DNA of 64,000 nucleotides from Podocnemis expansa (Eukaryota > Chordata > Testudines > Podocnemididae). The stretch is taken from the NCBI GenBank assembly GCA_007922195.1, contig ML682059.1, positions 14,626,295 to 14,690,294 on the forward strand, read 5' to 3'. The notes under the pieces are model-generated. The model saw only the letters and a list, made by a program, of their open reading frames with translations, searched no databases and had not been told where the DNA came from. Shown here in pieces: positions 1 through 12,326 of the stretch (its first letter is position 1; the number at the start of each line of letters is the position of its first letter). A program made the position numbers and the translations under genes.

Positions 1-345
1 GGCAATGCCATGCTTGCAGATAAGAATACCTAGGGACAGAGTGTTCTGAGAAGAGGAGAAGCAGCACAGGAATTTGTTTCCTTACAGAGTGGTTTCTGTG
101 GTTGGGAGTCAGGAGGAGAGCCACCAGAGTAAGAAGAGGGAAAGCAGAGCTGGGAACTATGACTTAACAGTGCTTCTGGAGAATCTGGAAGCAGTCAGAA
201 TTTAAAACAGGAGCAGCCTCAGAGAGATATACTTTTGTTCCTGTTCTTCAGCAAAATGGAAGTTATTGTCACAAAATCACTTGGTGTTTATGAAGAACAT
301 TACTTGTTTGCATGCAGTATCAGGAAAGAAATAGTTACAATAGAT

Positions 346-915
346 AAGGGGCAGGCAACCCCCAGCACATGTGCCAAGAGTGGCACACAAGCCCATTTGG
401 AGCAGTATGCATTACCCTCAGCAGTGCCACTAAAATAGATGCTCCGGCAATCAAAAAAAATCACTCTGAGCACTTCTTTAGGGGCAGCTGGGGCATGGGG
501 GAGGGGGAGGTAACCCCAAGAACGCTGTCGAGAAAAGGCACCCAAGAGCAGCTCCTCTCCACAGCATGCCACCACTGAAAAGGGCCACTGCAGGTAGCTT
601 CTTTCCATAGCATGCCGAGGGAGCCCCATCCCAGCCACTGCCAAAGCAAGTCACTCTGCATGGCTTTTTTCTGTAGCATCCTTGGGAACCCATACTTGGG
701 CACACCACTGAAAGAAGCCACCCGGAACATTTTCCTTCCCCTTCCGCAAGTGTCTCCTTTTAGTGACATGACTGGGAAAGTGCCCCCCCCCCAACTCCAG
801 CTGTGGCTGCTGGTTTTGTTGTTGGGTTTTGGTTTTATTTTTTGTTGTTTTTTTTTAGCAGAGGGGGCCACCTGATGATCCGAGAGGAGGGGCCAGCATA
901 GGTTGCCAACCCCTA
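346..915. mobile_element. non-autonomous hAT-type element
   Basis: The ends are decayed inverted repeats (AAGGGGCAGGCAACC on the left, GGTTGCCAACCCCTA on the right). They are flanked by 8-bp direct repeats CAATAGAT (338-345) and TAATAGAT (916-923), one mismatch. The 8-bp duplication and CAGGGG-like ends are hAT hallmarks. The interior has no credible transposase. Confidence 0.7.
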
Positions 916-923
916 TAATAGAT

Positions 924-2470
924 CATGCAAATGATTTATTAATGAAAGCATAGTTTGTGTGGGGAAAAAACTGCCCATGCAGTACATTTGATATGCTTTA
1001 TTTATTATATAAAATCTGAACAGTATATGTTTTTTCATTTATTAAGATCATTCAAGCCAATAGCGTCATTCAAGCTAGCTACCACACGTGCCGAGTTTCA
1101 GAACAGGTGCATATAAGAAATATTATGTAAACATAGGAAGCTGATCAAAAAAAAGCTAGATGATGCAATTAGCCTAAGAAGAGCAATGTTTACTCAGTTT
1201 GGGGTGAAAAACAACAATATCTAAACTGTTGAAAAGGGAGAGTGTAGTACTGGTGTAATATAACTTAACTGTGACCTGCTCCTCCCTAGTAAGATGAATG
1301 ACTTATAGTACCTGCTGGTTTCAGCCAAGTTCACAAACTGACCCCCACCACCTAGAAGTATGAACTTGTTCATACAAGTGCAGATCAGAGAAGAGCCTGA
1401 AGCAGGTGATGCAGATATGCTGAATGGCAGCTACTGCAGAAAAATGGCTAAGAAGCATGCATGCCAGTATGAGACAATGCACTGACCCACAATCTGGGAG
1501 CCTTCATAATCCACCATATGTAGAGCAACACATTCAAAAAAGCAGACCAGCAGCACATGCTGTAGGATGAGCTAGCCCTGCCTGTCATCAAATTAAGGGC
1601 TGGAAAGAAAAGGGATTTGAGGCTGGATACAAAAGGGCTAGAAAGAAGAGGTTTGTTACTTAATCTCCTGCACAAAACAAATAGACTTTAATTCTAAAAG
1701 TTGTTTACCTAGTAGAAACCCATCTAAAAACTGTATTTGTTATCTAGGATTGCATTGTTTTGCCAGTGCATTTTCTCAGCTGAAGGCTGTTACACTTAAC
1801 AAGATTCATCTTGAGTTGTAAAGCAAAACAAGGTTCTGCATTTTTCTATCACTGCTTTAGATTGGAAAGTAAAATAAAATTCAAGATTCATCCGAGAGTG
1901 ATGGCAAAATGAAAACATCACTGATGGTATTTATTGCAGAAGTTGACAATTCTGTTCTAGTCACAAATCAAAACAATGCAAATTGCTACAAGAGTAACAG
2001 CACTCACCAGAGACTGTTTCATCCAAACAGATCATGAATACCCATACTAGGACTTTATCACTTACATCAACAGAAGATATTCTCTTCCAGAATCTAATTG
2101 TTGTTTCAGCTGTCCATTTTCATTTTAGAACTACAGGTCAGACAATTCAGGAAGTTTCCACTATTAAAAAGCATCTGAGGGGAGTATCCCATAGGGGAAA
2201 GCTTCTGTGAGAACAAAAGAGTACAAATGCATGCATGAATGGTAATTCCATTTCTTGGAGGCTTTCAAAGTTCTGAAATTAGATTTTGCTCCAATTAGGA
2301 ACCCAAGATGAATGTTTTGAAGTTCTCCACAATAAAAAAAAACTTCCCCAAATTTTGCACATTAATAAAATTGAAACATTTTTTTTTCTGATTGCAGCGT
2401 TCCCAACTGATTTCTCACAGTGCAGCTCTTATCTTGCAGGTCATAGAAGGGTCATCAGAGCAAATTTCTA
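924..2470. other. no recognisable gene or repeat
   Basis: AT-rich sequence with no credible exon on either strand. Presumably intron or intergenic. Confidence 0.5.
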
Positions 2471-2620
2471 GAGCCCTGCACAGATAGAAATATGTGGATC
2501 CGTATCCAATCTGCATCCATAAGAAATGGTCCACGGATATCCATGTTGCATCTACAGATGCAGATATAACACGGATATTCATGGATATCTGCATATTTAC
2601 AGGACTCTACAGATTTCCTC
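2470..2620. repeat. candidate small MITE rich in ATGGATATC-like words
   Basis: Imperfect repeats of GATATCCATG/ACGGATATTC lie between CTAGAGCCCTGCA and TGTAGAG-type ends (..ACAGGACTCTAC). It looks like a short non-autonomous DNA element. No clean target duplication was seen. Confidence 0.35.
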
Positions 2621-2807
2621 TTTGTCAAGCCACAGGTGTTCCATTATAGCACATATCTTCTACATATTCCCTCTCTCAAGGCCATTCCAATTCAGTCACA
2701 ACTTCTCTTCCATCCCCTTACATATAATCCAAAATTTCCCTGCATCTCCCACAGTCCCATGTAAACACCATGCCGATTAAAGCTCCACACATCTCCCTCT
2801 AGCATCT

Positions 2808-3116
2808 GACAAAGTGGGTTGTAGCCCATGAAAGCTTATGCTTGAAGAAATCTGTTAGTCTATAACACGTGTGGCCAAACTACGGCTCGGGAGCCACACG
2901 TGGCTCTTGAATGAAAAGTGTGGCTCGCGGAAGAACATCAGCAAATCAATTTAGTAGGTAAAAGTATATGGTTATATGCGTCAGTGTGGCTCTTGAAGGT
3001 TTAATACACAACTTGTATGTCTCTTGAGTTCCATAAGTTTGGCCACCCCTGGTCTATAAGGTGCCACAGGACTCACTGCTTTTGCTATACACAGACTAAC
3101 ACATCTACCCCTCTGG
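2808..3116. repeat. fold-back repeat, copy 1, split by a hAT insertion
   Basis: The text GACAAAGTGGG..CCCATGAAAGCTTATG..GTTAGTCTATAA resumes after the insertion as GGTGCCACAGGACTC..ACAGACTAACACATC. This is the same family as the copies at 22.2, 27.0, 42.4 and 53.8 kb, a very common interspersed repeat of turtles. Confidence 0.65.
2866..3051. mobile_element. 186-bp hAT MITE with perfect 8-bp target duplication
   Basis: Terminal inverted repeats are CACGTGTGGCCAAACT and AGTTTGGCCACCCCTG. Perfect 8-bp duplications GTCTATAA lie at 2858-2865 and 3052-3059. The interior is rich in GTGGCTC words. It sits inside the fold-back repeat, so it inserted later than that repeat. Confidence 0.9.
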
Positions 3117-5502
3117 AAAATATCTCCCTTTGGTTCCTCAGAGTCTATTCCAACTCAATCTACAGTGGTCTTCCCATATCCACATTAACACCCTCACCTT
3201 CCTCATCCTCCTTCACAAAGCAATTCCATGTGCCTCAAGAACTCACTAATGCGGTTAAAGGGGTCATGGGCTGCAGTGAGCATTCCAGCACTCAGGAGAC
3301 ATGGCACAAAAAATAAAATCTCAAAATACTGGGGAAGGGCCAAAGAACAGGTCTTCAATCCACTGGAGTGCTCAGAGAGGGCACAGAAGCAGAAGGGTCG
3401 AATGGGAAGAGCATATTCAGGAGTAGCTCAGATATGCAGGAGGAGCTGGGAGTGGGAAGTGAAGCATTAACACTGTCCTGCCTTCTCCACCCTATTAATG
3501 TTCTGTGGTTCATCAGCTGCAGTGTGGCAAACCAGAACATTTTCACTGGCTGGAGAAAGGATGCAAGGACCAGTGCTTTGCCACTAACTTCAGCTGTTGA
3601 ATCCCTGAGCTGCTCCTGTGTACACCTTACCTTCACTTAGAGGTATTCCTATGTTGACATATCTGCTCCTAACAACTGACATCCAGTCATCAGGTCTATG
3701 CAGGACATGCTTGAGGCACTGAGTATCTGAAGCTAATGAAGGGGAACTAACTCTGGGGTAAAGCAGCATACTTGGGGAGGAGGAACCATCACAGGGAAAA
3801 AAAACACTGGCTATTATTTTTGGGGTAGTTCAATAAAAGCCTTAGTTCTATGTGCAGCAACAGTTCAAAGAGCCAATGAAAAAAAACAAATACAAAAAAA
3901 TCCCTCTGTAGATTCTCAAAGGAGGGAAGAAAATATATCAAAGATGCATCTGAAGAAATGGAATCATATCAGTGAGGAAAAGAAAACATCTTGGTCTCCC
4001 CCGCCCACAAAAGACAAAAACATAATAGTCTTTCTGTTCAAAGAAAACTCACTAGAACTCCCTCTGGAATGAAACTAACTATCCTTGCCAAGGGCAGTGG
4101 TTGCGTACACTATCTGCATCCACAGCATCACATCTTCTGCTGCGCTGAAGAGCAAAATATTCGAATAAATAAAATTGATTGAAGTTGGGTGCCTTTCATA
4201 GTGGTATAGAGCATTAACCAACAGGCAATTAGGCAGGCCCCCATCTACCTCTTTTTTAAAATGTATAATTCATAAAAAGAAGAACAATTGCCAATAATCA
4301 CAGCAGAGAGATATTTTCTGTAAAATGCATTAAAGAACAGAGCACTTTTTCTTTGGTATTTCCAGGCAGACAGTTCTAATAATGGGGACAATAGGGACAG
4401 TAATATGGCAGTTCGGGAAGGCTAAAATTAGTATTTGACAGGTACTTTGTAGTTCATAATGTAAATGTCTATGGCATTACAATTCAATTCCAAGAGGTAA
4501 AGTATGATATTCTGCTCATCTGAACCACTGGAAGGTGTGAACTGACTGACCAAATGCATAGTCTTTATTAACTTTTAGAAGGTACTAAATCACATAAGTC
4601 CTTGAAGTGTCTTGTCAAAGCTTTTTCACAGTGCAAAGGTAATAATACTTCTAACCACACAATGTGTTTTGGAACACAGGCTTCCTAAATCATTAGACCC
4701 TTTTGTTTTCTGTGCTTTTCTCAGTAGATGTTTTCATACAGCATTTCAAAAGACTTTATGGAAAGAGAGCTGCAAATGCTATCTAAAGAGTTACACACAA
4801 GAAAATCCAACAAGTCATGGTTTCTAATTTATGAAAGACTACTGCAATTAATAAATACTAATTGTATAATAAAGTCAGTATGAATTGTCTAATTTTTTAA
4901 AGTTGCTTTTAATTAGAAATCCCTGTACATGTTTCTTCTGGCATCAAAAGGAAGCCCATGTTAAATATTTCAAAAACTTAATGTAACTGCTCAGTTTATT
5001 GCTGTTTAAGCCTTAAGCAGGAAATATTTTTATTTAGGTAGGATAAGAAGAATAGAAATTTTCACTGCGAAAATAATTGCTTATCACTGTCACTCTGTGC
5101 GACTGTTTCATTGTGTCTTCTTAAAAACTAGAAGCATACAAACTTATGCATTAGACAAGCTCTGTTACACAGATATTCCTTTAGATTTAGTACAGAATGA
5201 GTCACACCCCTACTACAAAGCAAAATGTTACTACAGAATACACCAATCAGACAGCCTCATCCAGACCAGGGCATGTTGGTTTGTTTTTGAGGCAGTTTGA
5301 TGAGGTATGTGTTCCTCACACACACCCTCAATGAGTTATGATGAAGTATCTGGCTGAATGTGAAGCCTGGGGCAGACTTATCTGAACATGAGGCCCAGCT
5401 GGGAAAGTAGCTGGCTGGTTCCTGTAATGAATGGAGGAAGTTCAGAGCCAAAGGGGGATGCAGGCATGGAGAAACTCTGCAGACACACTTTGGACTGGAG
5501 TG
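3117..5502. other. no recognisable gene or repeat
   Basis: Several short ORFs but none with splice sites, recognisable domains or other coding signs. Confidence 0.45.
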
Positions 5503-5545
5503 AAACAATCAAGGAGTCTGGTGGCACTTTTAAAGACTACATATT
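5503..5545. repeat. fold-back repeat fragment (left arm)
   Basis: The words CAAGGAGTCTGGTGGCAC and TTTTAAAGACTACA match the left arm of the fold-back family. The rest is missing. Confidence 0.5.
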
Positions 5546-6076
5546 CCACATTTCTCACCTCTGCTAGAGAGGTGTAATGCCCATGTCTGAATGAGGGAAG
5601 AAGTCTGCCAGTTCTTGGACAGTGGGGCTGTGATAGGCGCAGGAGCCTGGGATGAAACATGGGGAAAAGACTGTGGCACTGGAGGCACAACTGTGAAGAA
5701 GCAGCTACCTGCCAAACCCAGGTGGATTTAAACTGTGCGTGTGGGAGGAGGGAGGGGATAGCTTGATAAATGACTCAGTGGCCCCAGAAGGGGCTGGATT
5801 CTATAATGTGGTCTAGTTGGAGGGTCTGGACATGCCTACAACTTCACTAGGCCAAAGCATAGTATGGGAAACGGAGGCAAGAGTGCTGCAATGCCTCATC
5901 CAGTGCAGAGGGGGTGTGTTAGAGCAGCAACTTGCAACGGGCTGAGCACATACATAATGATGAAATCAAACATCCCAAAACAAACCAAAAAGTGTGCCTT
6001 GACATGACACAGAACTACCATATGAATACCTCCTATCAACATTTTTGCCAACCAAAACACAACTCAAGATCCAAGA

Positions 6077-6455
6077 GCTATGTCTACACTTCCAAATTAG
6101 TCCAGAATTTGGCCCATGGCCCCACTAGGCTTTGCCTAGTCTGAGCTAAGAAATTTCTTAGCTCAGACTAGGCAAAGCTTGGTCCAGACTCCTAAGACAG
6201 ACTAACCAGCTTAGTTTGAACTTTAGTTCGAACTAAGCATGGGCAAGACCTGAAGTAATGGTGAGTTCGGACTAAAGAAGTTCAAACTAGATGATGAGTT
6301 CAAACTAAAAAGTTAATTCAAACTAAAACACATGGCTAGTTTGAACTAAAAAGCTGCGGTTAGTTCGAAGTAGACCGAGGCTAGTTTGGACTTACCTCAG
6401 GCTATTTTAATTTGGACTAGCAAGTCTGACCTAAAATTCTAGATGTAGACATAGC
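6077..6455. mobile_element. TIR MITE with GCTATGTCTACACT ends
   Basis: The ends are GCTATGTCTACACT and AGATGTAGACATAGC. The interior repeats AGTTCGAACTA/AGTTTGAACTA many times and carries a strong local palindrome around 6125-6180 (GCTTTGCCTAGTCTGAGCTA and its complement). Same family as 17.15 and 23.38 kb. No transposase. Confidence 0.7.
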
Positions 6456-6531
6456 CAAGGTGACTGACTTCACAGTCCATGTCCAATGAAAAAATAGTTT
6501 TCAACTCCCACAACTTCATGGAAACCTAAAT

Positions 6532-6864
6532 TAGTGTTTCTCAACCTTTAATGAACCAGAGAACACCTAAAGATATTGATTACTTTACATGGAACACCTG
6601 ATGAAAATGTTCTTTAAGAAGTTGGTAACAGTGGAGGGTGATTTAAAATAGCCCAGCCACAGCAAAGCTTCCAGGCGTGCATCAACATCTGTCACCATGT
6701 TTTTTCAATGCTCTACTGTTACTGGGGCATTTTAAATTGCTCCTTCCTCCCTCCCTAGTCAGCTCCACCACCCTCAACTGAGAGGGATTGGGGTGGATCA
6801 CAGAACACCTGCACTGTGTCTTTGGAGCACTGGTGTTTCACAGAACACCAGTTGAGAAGCAATG
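6532..6864. mobile_element. decayed hAT-like MITE
   Basis: The left end TAGTGTTTCTCAACC and right end GTTGAGAAGCAATG are degraded versions of the CAGTGGTTCTCAACC inverted repeat. Flanks ACCTAAAT and GCCTAGTT agree only partly, so it is probably an old insertion. The interior has GAACACC repeats. Confidence 0.5.
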
Positions 6865-7492
6865 GCCTAGTTGAGAACAAAGCAGGAGTTTGGAGAGGCC
6901 AAAATAATGCCCCCAATGCACCAGTGGAAGAATTTTTATAATGTAAGAATCTATATATCAGCCAATTCTGAATGTGTGGGAGAAGTTTTCTCTGAAAAAC
7001 TGCAGATGCCATCCTCCATTAAAATCTAATGAGGGACATTCCATACCAAAATGCCCATTGGTCTAGAGAAAGACATGATGGGCTAGGAACAGGAAACCAT
7101 GGCAGGTGGTCACACCTCTTCTGATGAGTTCTCTGAACCTTGCTGTGCAATTCCCAGTGCTAATAACTAACTGATCAAGGTCCCACATCTCCACCCTAGG
7201 AGACAGGGAGCTGAATAACTAAGAAATTGCACAGACTCACTCCAGACAGAGTGGGTAACTGAGCCCAGGACACTAGTGAGACAGAATCAAATCTCAGCCA
7301 CTCAATCATACTGTATCAAATTTAAGTGCCTAGCCATCATATGGATAATCACTTCTCTCACCACTAGACCACATTATTCAGAGTCAGCAATAGAAACCAG
7401 AAATCCTGAGCTGTCCTCCCCCCCCACACACACATTGTAAAACTGCCTCATTAATAATTACGAAACTCAGTGTTTTGTGTTCCCCTCTAGAG

Positions 7493-7706
7493 CAGAGGTT
7501 CTTAATGTGGGGTACCCACACCCCCTAGGAGTGTGGGGAGTCCAAAGGGTGAGGGACTAATGTATAATTTAAACATAGAATGCTCACCCAATACACAGTA
7601 CTGCAAATATGACATTATCATGACAGATGATTTTTTTTGGTGGGGGTGCAGGGTTACCTCTATCACTGTAGGGAGTGCAGAGCCTCTAGAAAGTTAAGAA
7701 CCCCTG
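7493..7706. mobile_element. hAT MITE, CAGAGGTTCTTAA family
   Basis: Inverted ends CAGAGGTTCTTAA and TTAAGAACCCCTG are flanked by 8-bp duplications CTCTAGAG (7485-7492) and CTCTAAAG (7707-7714). Related to the element at 51.26 kb. Confidence 0.85.
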
Positions 7707-7897
7707 CTCTAAAGGTTAATCCACCTACAGAGCAGCAGTCTAACTCTATTACCAGTTGCTCATTTCACTCTAAGTAGAGGTTTATGTTGTGGGTCTGGAT
7801 TCAAATGCAAAACCTGCTGAGCACCCATGTGGATACACATTCGTGAAAGTAGAGGTTGACATAATGAAAACACAGTGAAGAGAATTAAGGTTGCTCT

Positions 7898-8742
7898 TGT
7901 CAAGGCTTTTTCCCCACTCTGGCACTCTCAGTGCAGCAGGTGGGGGCCCGCAACAGGCCAGAAAAGCCACTGGCCTTAAAGCCTGCTCTTAAAAGTCTCC
8001 AAAGCCTCCAATTCCTGGCCTTGGCGTGGTATCGCTGCCACCACCCAAATGCAAAAAAAAAACCCTCTTGAGACCCAGGAAGGCGCACTTGGGAATTCCT
8101 CCCGTGAGGTACTTGCAATCCTGTTTATTCCTCTCTCAGGAAAGTGACTGGACCCCAGCTGCAATATGAGCTGGAACTGGAACAGGGTTCCCTCTAGTAG
8201 CTGGCTGTGCAGTCTGAGGCACGGGCACACAAACCTCTTGCCTTCCAGGACAGAGAACCAGAACTTACTTAAAAGGTAAACTCTTTAATCAAAAGGAACA
8301 GATAATAAACACAGCGAGTTGCTTCTCTGGGAACTAACTTAGGTAGTTACAGTGTAGTGGGAGGGGGCACATGTGCTCAGCACCGAGAAATCCAAAAAAC
8401 AAGCCAAAAACAAAGAAAATACCCTGACCGCATCTAAATAAACATTCCCTGTTCTACTCACGCCTGGTCAGTACCAAACTTAACTTATCTCTGGTAAGGA
8501 TGTTGCCAGATTCTTCCTCAGGCCCCTCTGGCTTCCTCCTGATCCTCCCAGGAGCTCTGCTGCATCCAAACAGGCCCAGGCCAGGCTGCTGTTCCCATTT
8601 AAAAACCTGTGCTTCATTCCTATTGGCTGTCCTGGGACTCACTGACCAGAGTGTTAACCCCTTCCTCCCCAAGGGTTATTACAGCTCTATAGGGGAAGTG
8701 TACGGTGAGTCTCAGTTCTAGCTCACACGTCACAAATTCATG
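7898..8742. mobile_element. LTR-like block (solo LTR candidate)
   Basis: It begins TGTCAAGGC..TTTCCCCACTCTGG and ends near ..TTCATGAC, has a GC-rich leader, a TTTAATC..AATAAACACAG stretch in the middle and a pyrimidine-rich tail. The layout and start match a long-terminal-repeat family I associate with turtle genomes. No clear target duplication was found and no internal gag/pol is present, so this would be a solo LTR. Orientation not assigned. Confidence 0.5.
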
Positions 8743-9671
8743 ACCACACTTTAGCAGACTCAGCAGAGAAGCCAGGTACTTCTACGATCATAGAGACTGA
8801 ACTTTGCCATGCTGCCCTCCAGATCAGAGGAGTGCATAGGAGACAGTGTGTATGGAAGGCTTGCCTCACTGCTGCCCAAAGGTAGACAGAAGACTTCACT
8901 CACCAGAGCTATTCTGCCAATGCCTGTCACCAGCATTAAATTCATACATCAGCTTAAAATATTTTATCCTCATCCTGCTACTCTAATATTCTACAGTATA
9001 TTAGTTTACCAAGGTCATAGTTTGCCAATTTCATTTCCAAACAAGGTTGTGAAAATGAAGAACAAGAACAATTAAATTCACTTCCCTTTTTAAATTTAGA
9101 AATGGATATTTTCTTTATGTGCACAGAATTGGAAAAGTTCCGTTATGACTTAAATCCATTACAAAAATATAAGGTACTTTTATAGCAAAAGGAATCACGT
9201 TAGTTTTAAATTAAACAATTGAAAATGACATTATAATGCCAGTGAGACAAATAGATAGTTTCTATTACATGAAAAATTCTCTCAGTAATAATCTTTTGAA
9301 ACCTTGACACCATTTCATCACAAATACAGTATAGTCACTATTAGTATGACACCCTCTGCCTACTCTTTAATAAGATTTATATTACAATATTTGGAAAGCT
9401 ATACATAAGCAAATATTTGTTTGACTTCTCAGAAATAAATAGTATATTGAATGGTAAATATGTATTTTACCATGTTCCTATTAGTTTTTCAGCCTATGAC
9501 TGCTAGATTAGAAAATATTAAATCAGTTATGTCCCAGTTTTGAATATGATTGCATTACAGTGGACTGTTGCAGTTCACTGCACTATTGAACTGGTTGGTA
9601 GTCAACTGACATGACTGGGATTCCCCATAGATATACCAATTTGCTCCCATGCAGACATTTTCAGGCTCAGG
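8743..9671. other. no recognisable gene or repeat
   Basis: AT-rich, no splice-flanked reading frame recognised. Confidence 0.5.
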
Positions 9672-9679
9672 GTCTTAGT

Positions 9680-10058
9680 CAGGGGTGTCGCTGGCACTTG
9701 GCTCACGGGGCATGTGCCCTAGTCCCAGTGCCAGTGCTCCAAATGTCCAGGGCAGCCTCTGCCTCCCCCAGCCCCGGCCCTAGCCAGGGATCTGGGGCCC
9801 GGCTGCCAGTGGTGGTGCTTGCCTCTCCTGGGTGCAGTGGCGCCTGTCACTCCCAGCCCAGTCACCGGCCAGGAATTCAGGCCGGGCCGCCTGCCATGCT
9901 GCCCGCCTCTCCCAGCCTTGGCCCCACCAGGGATCCGAGGACAGGCTGGTAGCAGCAGGAGCCCCAGGCCGGATCAGGCCCTGGTGGAGAAATGGGGCCA
10001 CAGGGGGTGTGGCCCATCCCCATGTCCCAGGTCTTTCCCCTGTGCGGCAACGCTCCTG
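9680..10058. mobile_element. GC-rich hAT element with perfect target duplication
   Basis: Starts CAGGGGTGTCGCTGGC and ends CGGCAACGCTCCTG. Perfect 8-bp duplications GTCTTAGT lie at 9672-9679 and 10059-10066. The interior is much richer in GC than its surroundings and produces spurious Pro/Ala-rich ORFs on both strands. Confidence 0.85.
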
Positions 10059-10066
10059 GTCTTAGT

Positions 10067-10565
10067 GATAACAACACAACTCTTCAGCATCAATTTCACT
10101 GCTAGGTTCTGGTTTGACTGACATGAATTTTTTTTTCTATTATCATAGTTTCACAATATAAACTGATCTGGGTGCATGGAAACCAGAGTCGACAGACAGC
10201 ATTAGATATAAATAAAATAAAGTTAGTTGATCTATCAAATATTTATGTGCCTCACATACTACAATCACTTGTCACATAGACCAAGATTCTCAGCTTTTGC
10301 CCAGGAACATACAATACCATTCAGGTGACCTTTGCACTCTCCCAGTCCTGAGCTGACTGTGGGCATGGCCAGTGCTCTGTCTTCACCACTAGCAGAGGAG
10401 CCCAAAACTTACTCTTAGTTAAGCAGACTGCCAACAAACCTGAGAAGCAGCATGGCAGCCATGGTCAGTGAGCTATACAAAAGCTGTATCAATGTTCTTT
10501 TTCCTGCTACCCACTCCCCATTTCTGGTGGAAGGAAGAGCAGGAGAGCAAGTGGGGTACAAGAGA
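10067..10565. other. no recognisable gene or repeat
   Basis: Short spacer between two hAT elements; nothing supported. Confidence 0.5.
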
Positions 10566-10573
10566 TTATACAC

Positions 10574-11030
10574 CAGCAGTTCTCAACCATGGTGTCGCGA
10601 CACAAACCTGCGCCATGGCATGGCAGTCGAGTATGACGTAGCGAATCATTCTCCTGCCAAAACTCCCTGCCTGTTGCCAAAATAAACCCTTATGAGATCT
10701 TTCAGCAGTGGTGACTGGCTGCTGCCAACAGCATTTCTGCAGCAGCGGGGGCACTCATTAAAAGAGCCACTGCCAAAATTGTTCATGGTGGTTGTTTATT
10801 CTGCGATGGCAGAGGCAACTCCTCAAGTCTGCCACAGCCAAAATTAGCTGCAGAGGTAGGTCTTTTTCAGTGATGGGGCTACGTTAATTTGCACCACTGC
10901 CAAAAGTGCTGACAGTAACAGAAAGCCTTGGCAATGGAAGTTTGTGCAGGGGGGCGGGGCATCCCTGTGTCACACACACCTGGGAGGGATCCCAAATGTG
11001 TCACAACATTAATGTGGTTGAGAATTCATG
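10574..11030. mobile_element. hAT MITE, CAGCAGTTCTCAACC family
   Basis: Left end CAGCAGTTCTCAACCATGG, right end TGTGGTTGAGAATTCATG. Flanking 8-bp repeats TTATACAC (10566-10573) and TTCTACAC (11031-11038) differ at one base. The interior repeats GCCACTGCCAAAA-type units. Confidence 0.75.
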
Positions 11031-11410
11031 TTCTACACCATTTCTATGCCACTGAAGAATCCCTTTAGCCTAGGATGATGTAGCTGGCTACACTATTTGT
11101 AGAGCTAGAACTGGTTGGTAGAGTGGTACACAAATGGTCACACCGCATCACAAGATGTGTCATGGAGTCAGGTAGAGCTGATCAGATCACGATAGTACTG
11201 TTTTGTAGCAACTTTTTAAAATATTGGTTTCTTCTGTATCATAATGAAACCAAAACCAAAAATGGAACTGTCAAAATGTTCCTTTTCTGATTGAAACTGG
11301 AGCTTTTTTATTCACAAAGGGGGCATATGTAGCTAGTGCAAATCAATTTCAAATTCCTGTTTTATTGATTAAGAGCAGAGATTTTCCACCCCATAGTACA
11401 CTGAATCATA

Positions 11411-11480
11411 CAGAGCAGGGATCTGAACCTGGTCTCCCACATCTCTTGCCAGTGCTCTAAACCACCAGACTATAAAGTGG
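11411..11480 (-). repeat. tRNA-like SINE fragment
   Basis: On the minus strand it reads TGGTGGTTTAGAGCACTGG (A-box-like), then GGGAGACCAGGTTCAGATCC (B-box-like), as in tRNA-derived SINEs. It is not a functional tRNA. Confidence 0.5.
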
Positions 11481-12326
11481 AAAGGGTCTGTCTTTCATTT
11501 AACTGAAAATGCTCTCATATCTAAACTCAAAATGTAATATTTAGCTTTCAAACACAAATCAGTGCTTTAATCTCCCTTTCCTCTGCATACAGAAATTGTT
11601 TGATCTCTCTTCTGCCATCTTTCACGATCTTGCAAATGGGAGAAGGGATTCAAAAATTTGGGATGAATAAAATTTTAAAATATTAAAACTAAGGATGCCC
11701 CCTCAAATGTCATTACACCTACCTTCTCTGAACCTCCAGCTCTTGTACATCCCTCAACCCCTTTTCCTTTGATCTAGCAAGCTAGTCCCCACCCAACAAG
11801 GCCTCACACACTGACTGGACCACAAACAGCACATCCTTCTCCTCCTCTTCTAGCAACAACTTTTCCTACAGTAACTCACAAGCAACATGGAGCTGATCTG
11901 AGAAACTATCCCAGAAAAAGCACAGAAAAACAAAACTACTCAGCAAGCCTCATGATTGAGAATGGGAGGGAAGACCCTCCAGGTACTGTAACAAGTAGAA
12001 GTACTGCTGACAAGCTCCTGGGGTGCTGAGCAAAATACTGGATGTACACCTTAACCAACTTGCTAATGTAATGCTGCTAGCTGAGAGGAGGAGGGGCAGA
12101 ACCTCAAGCCTCTGTCCAGCAGGCCAAGCTCAGGCAGAGAGCCAAATGATAGTGGAGGAAAGAAAAACAAAGCAAAACAAACACATTTATCAAGAACTGA
12201 AGCTGCCTTGCATTACAGAGTGAAATCTCAACACCTGAGGGATTGAAAATGTAGTGAAGAGCTTAAAAGTGTGCGATCACATGCTATTTAATAGAAAACC
12301 CTGTAAACATTACCACATACATTTAC

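Noticed and set aside
9611..10121. Overlapping Pro/Ala-rich ORFs
   Set aside because: Products of the GC-rich hAT element.
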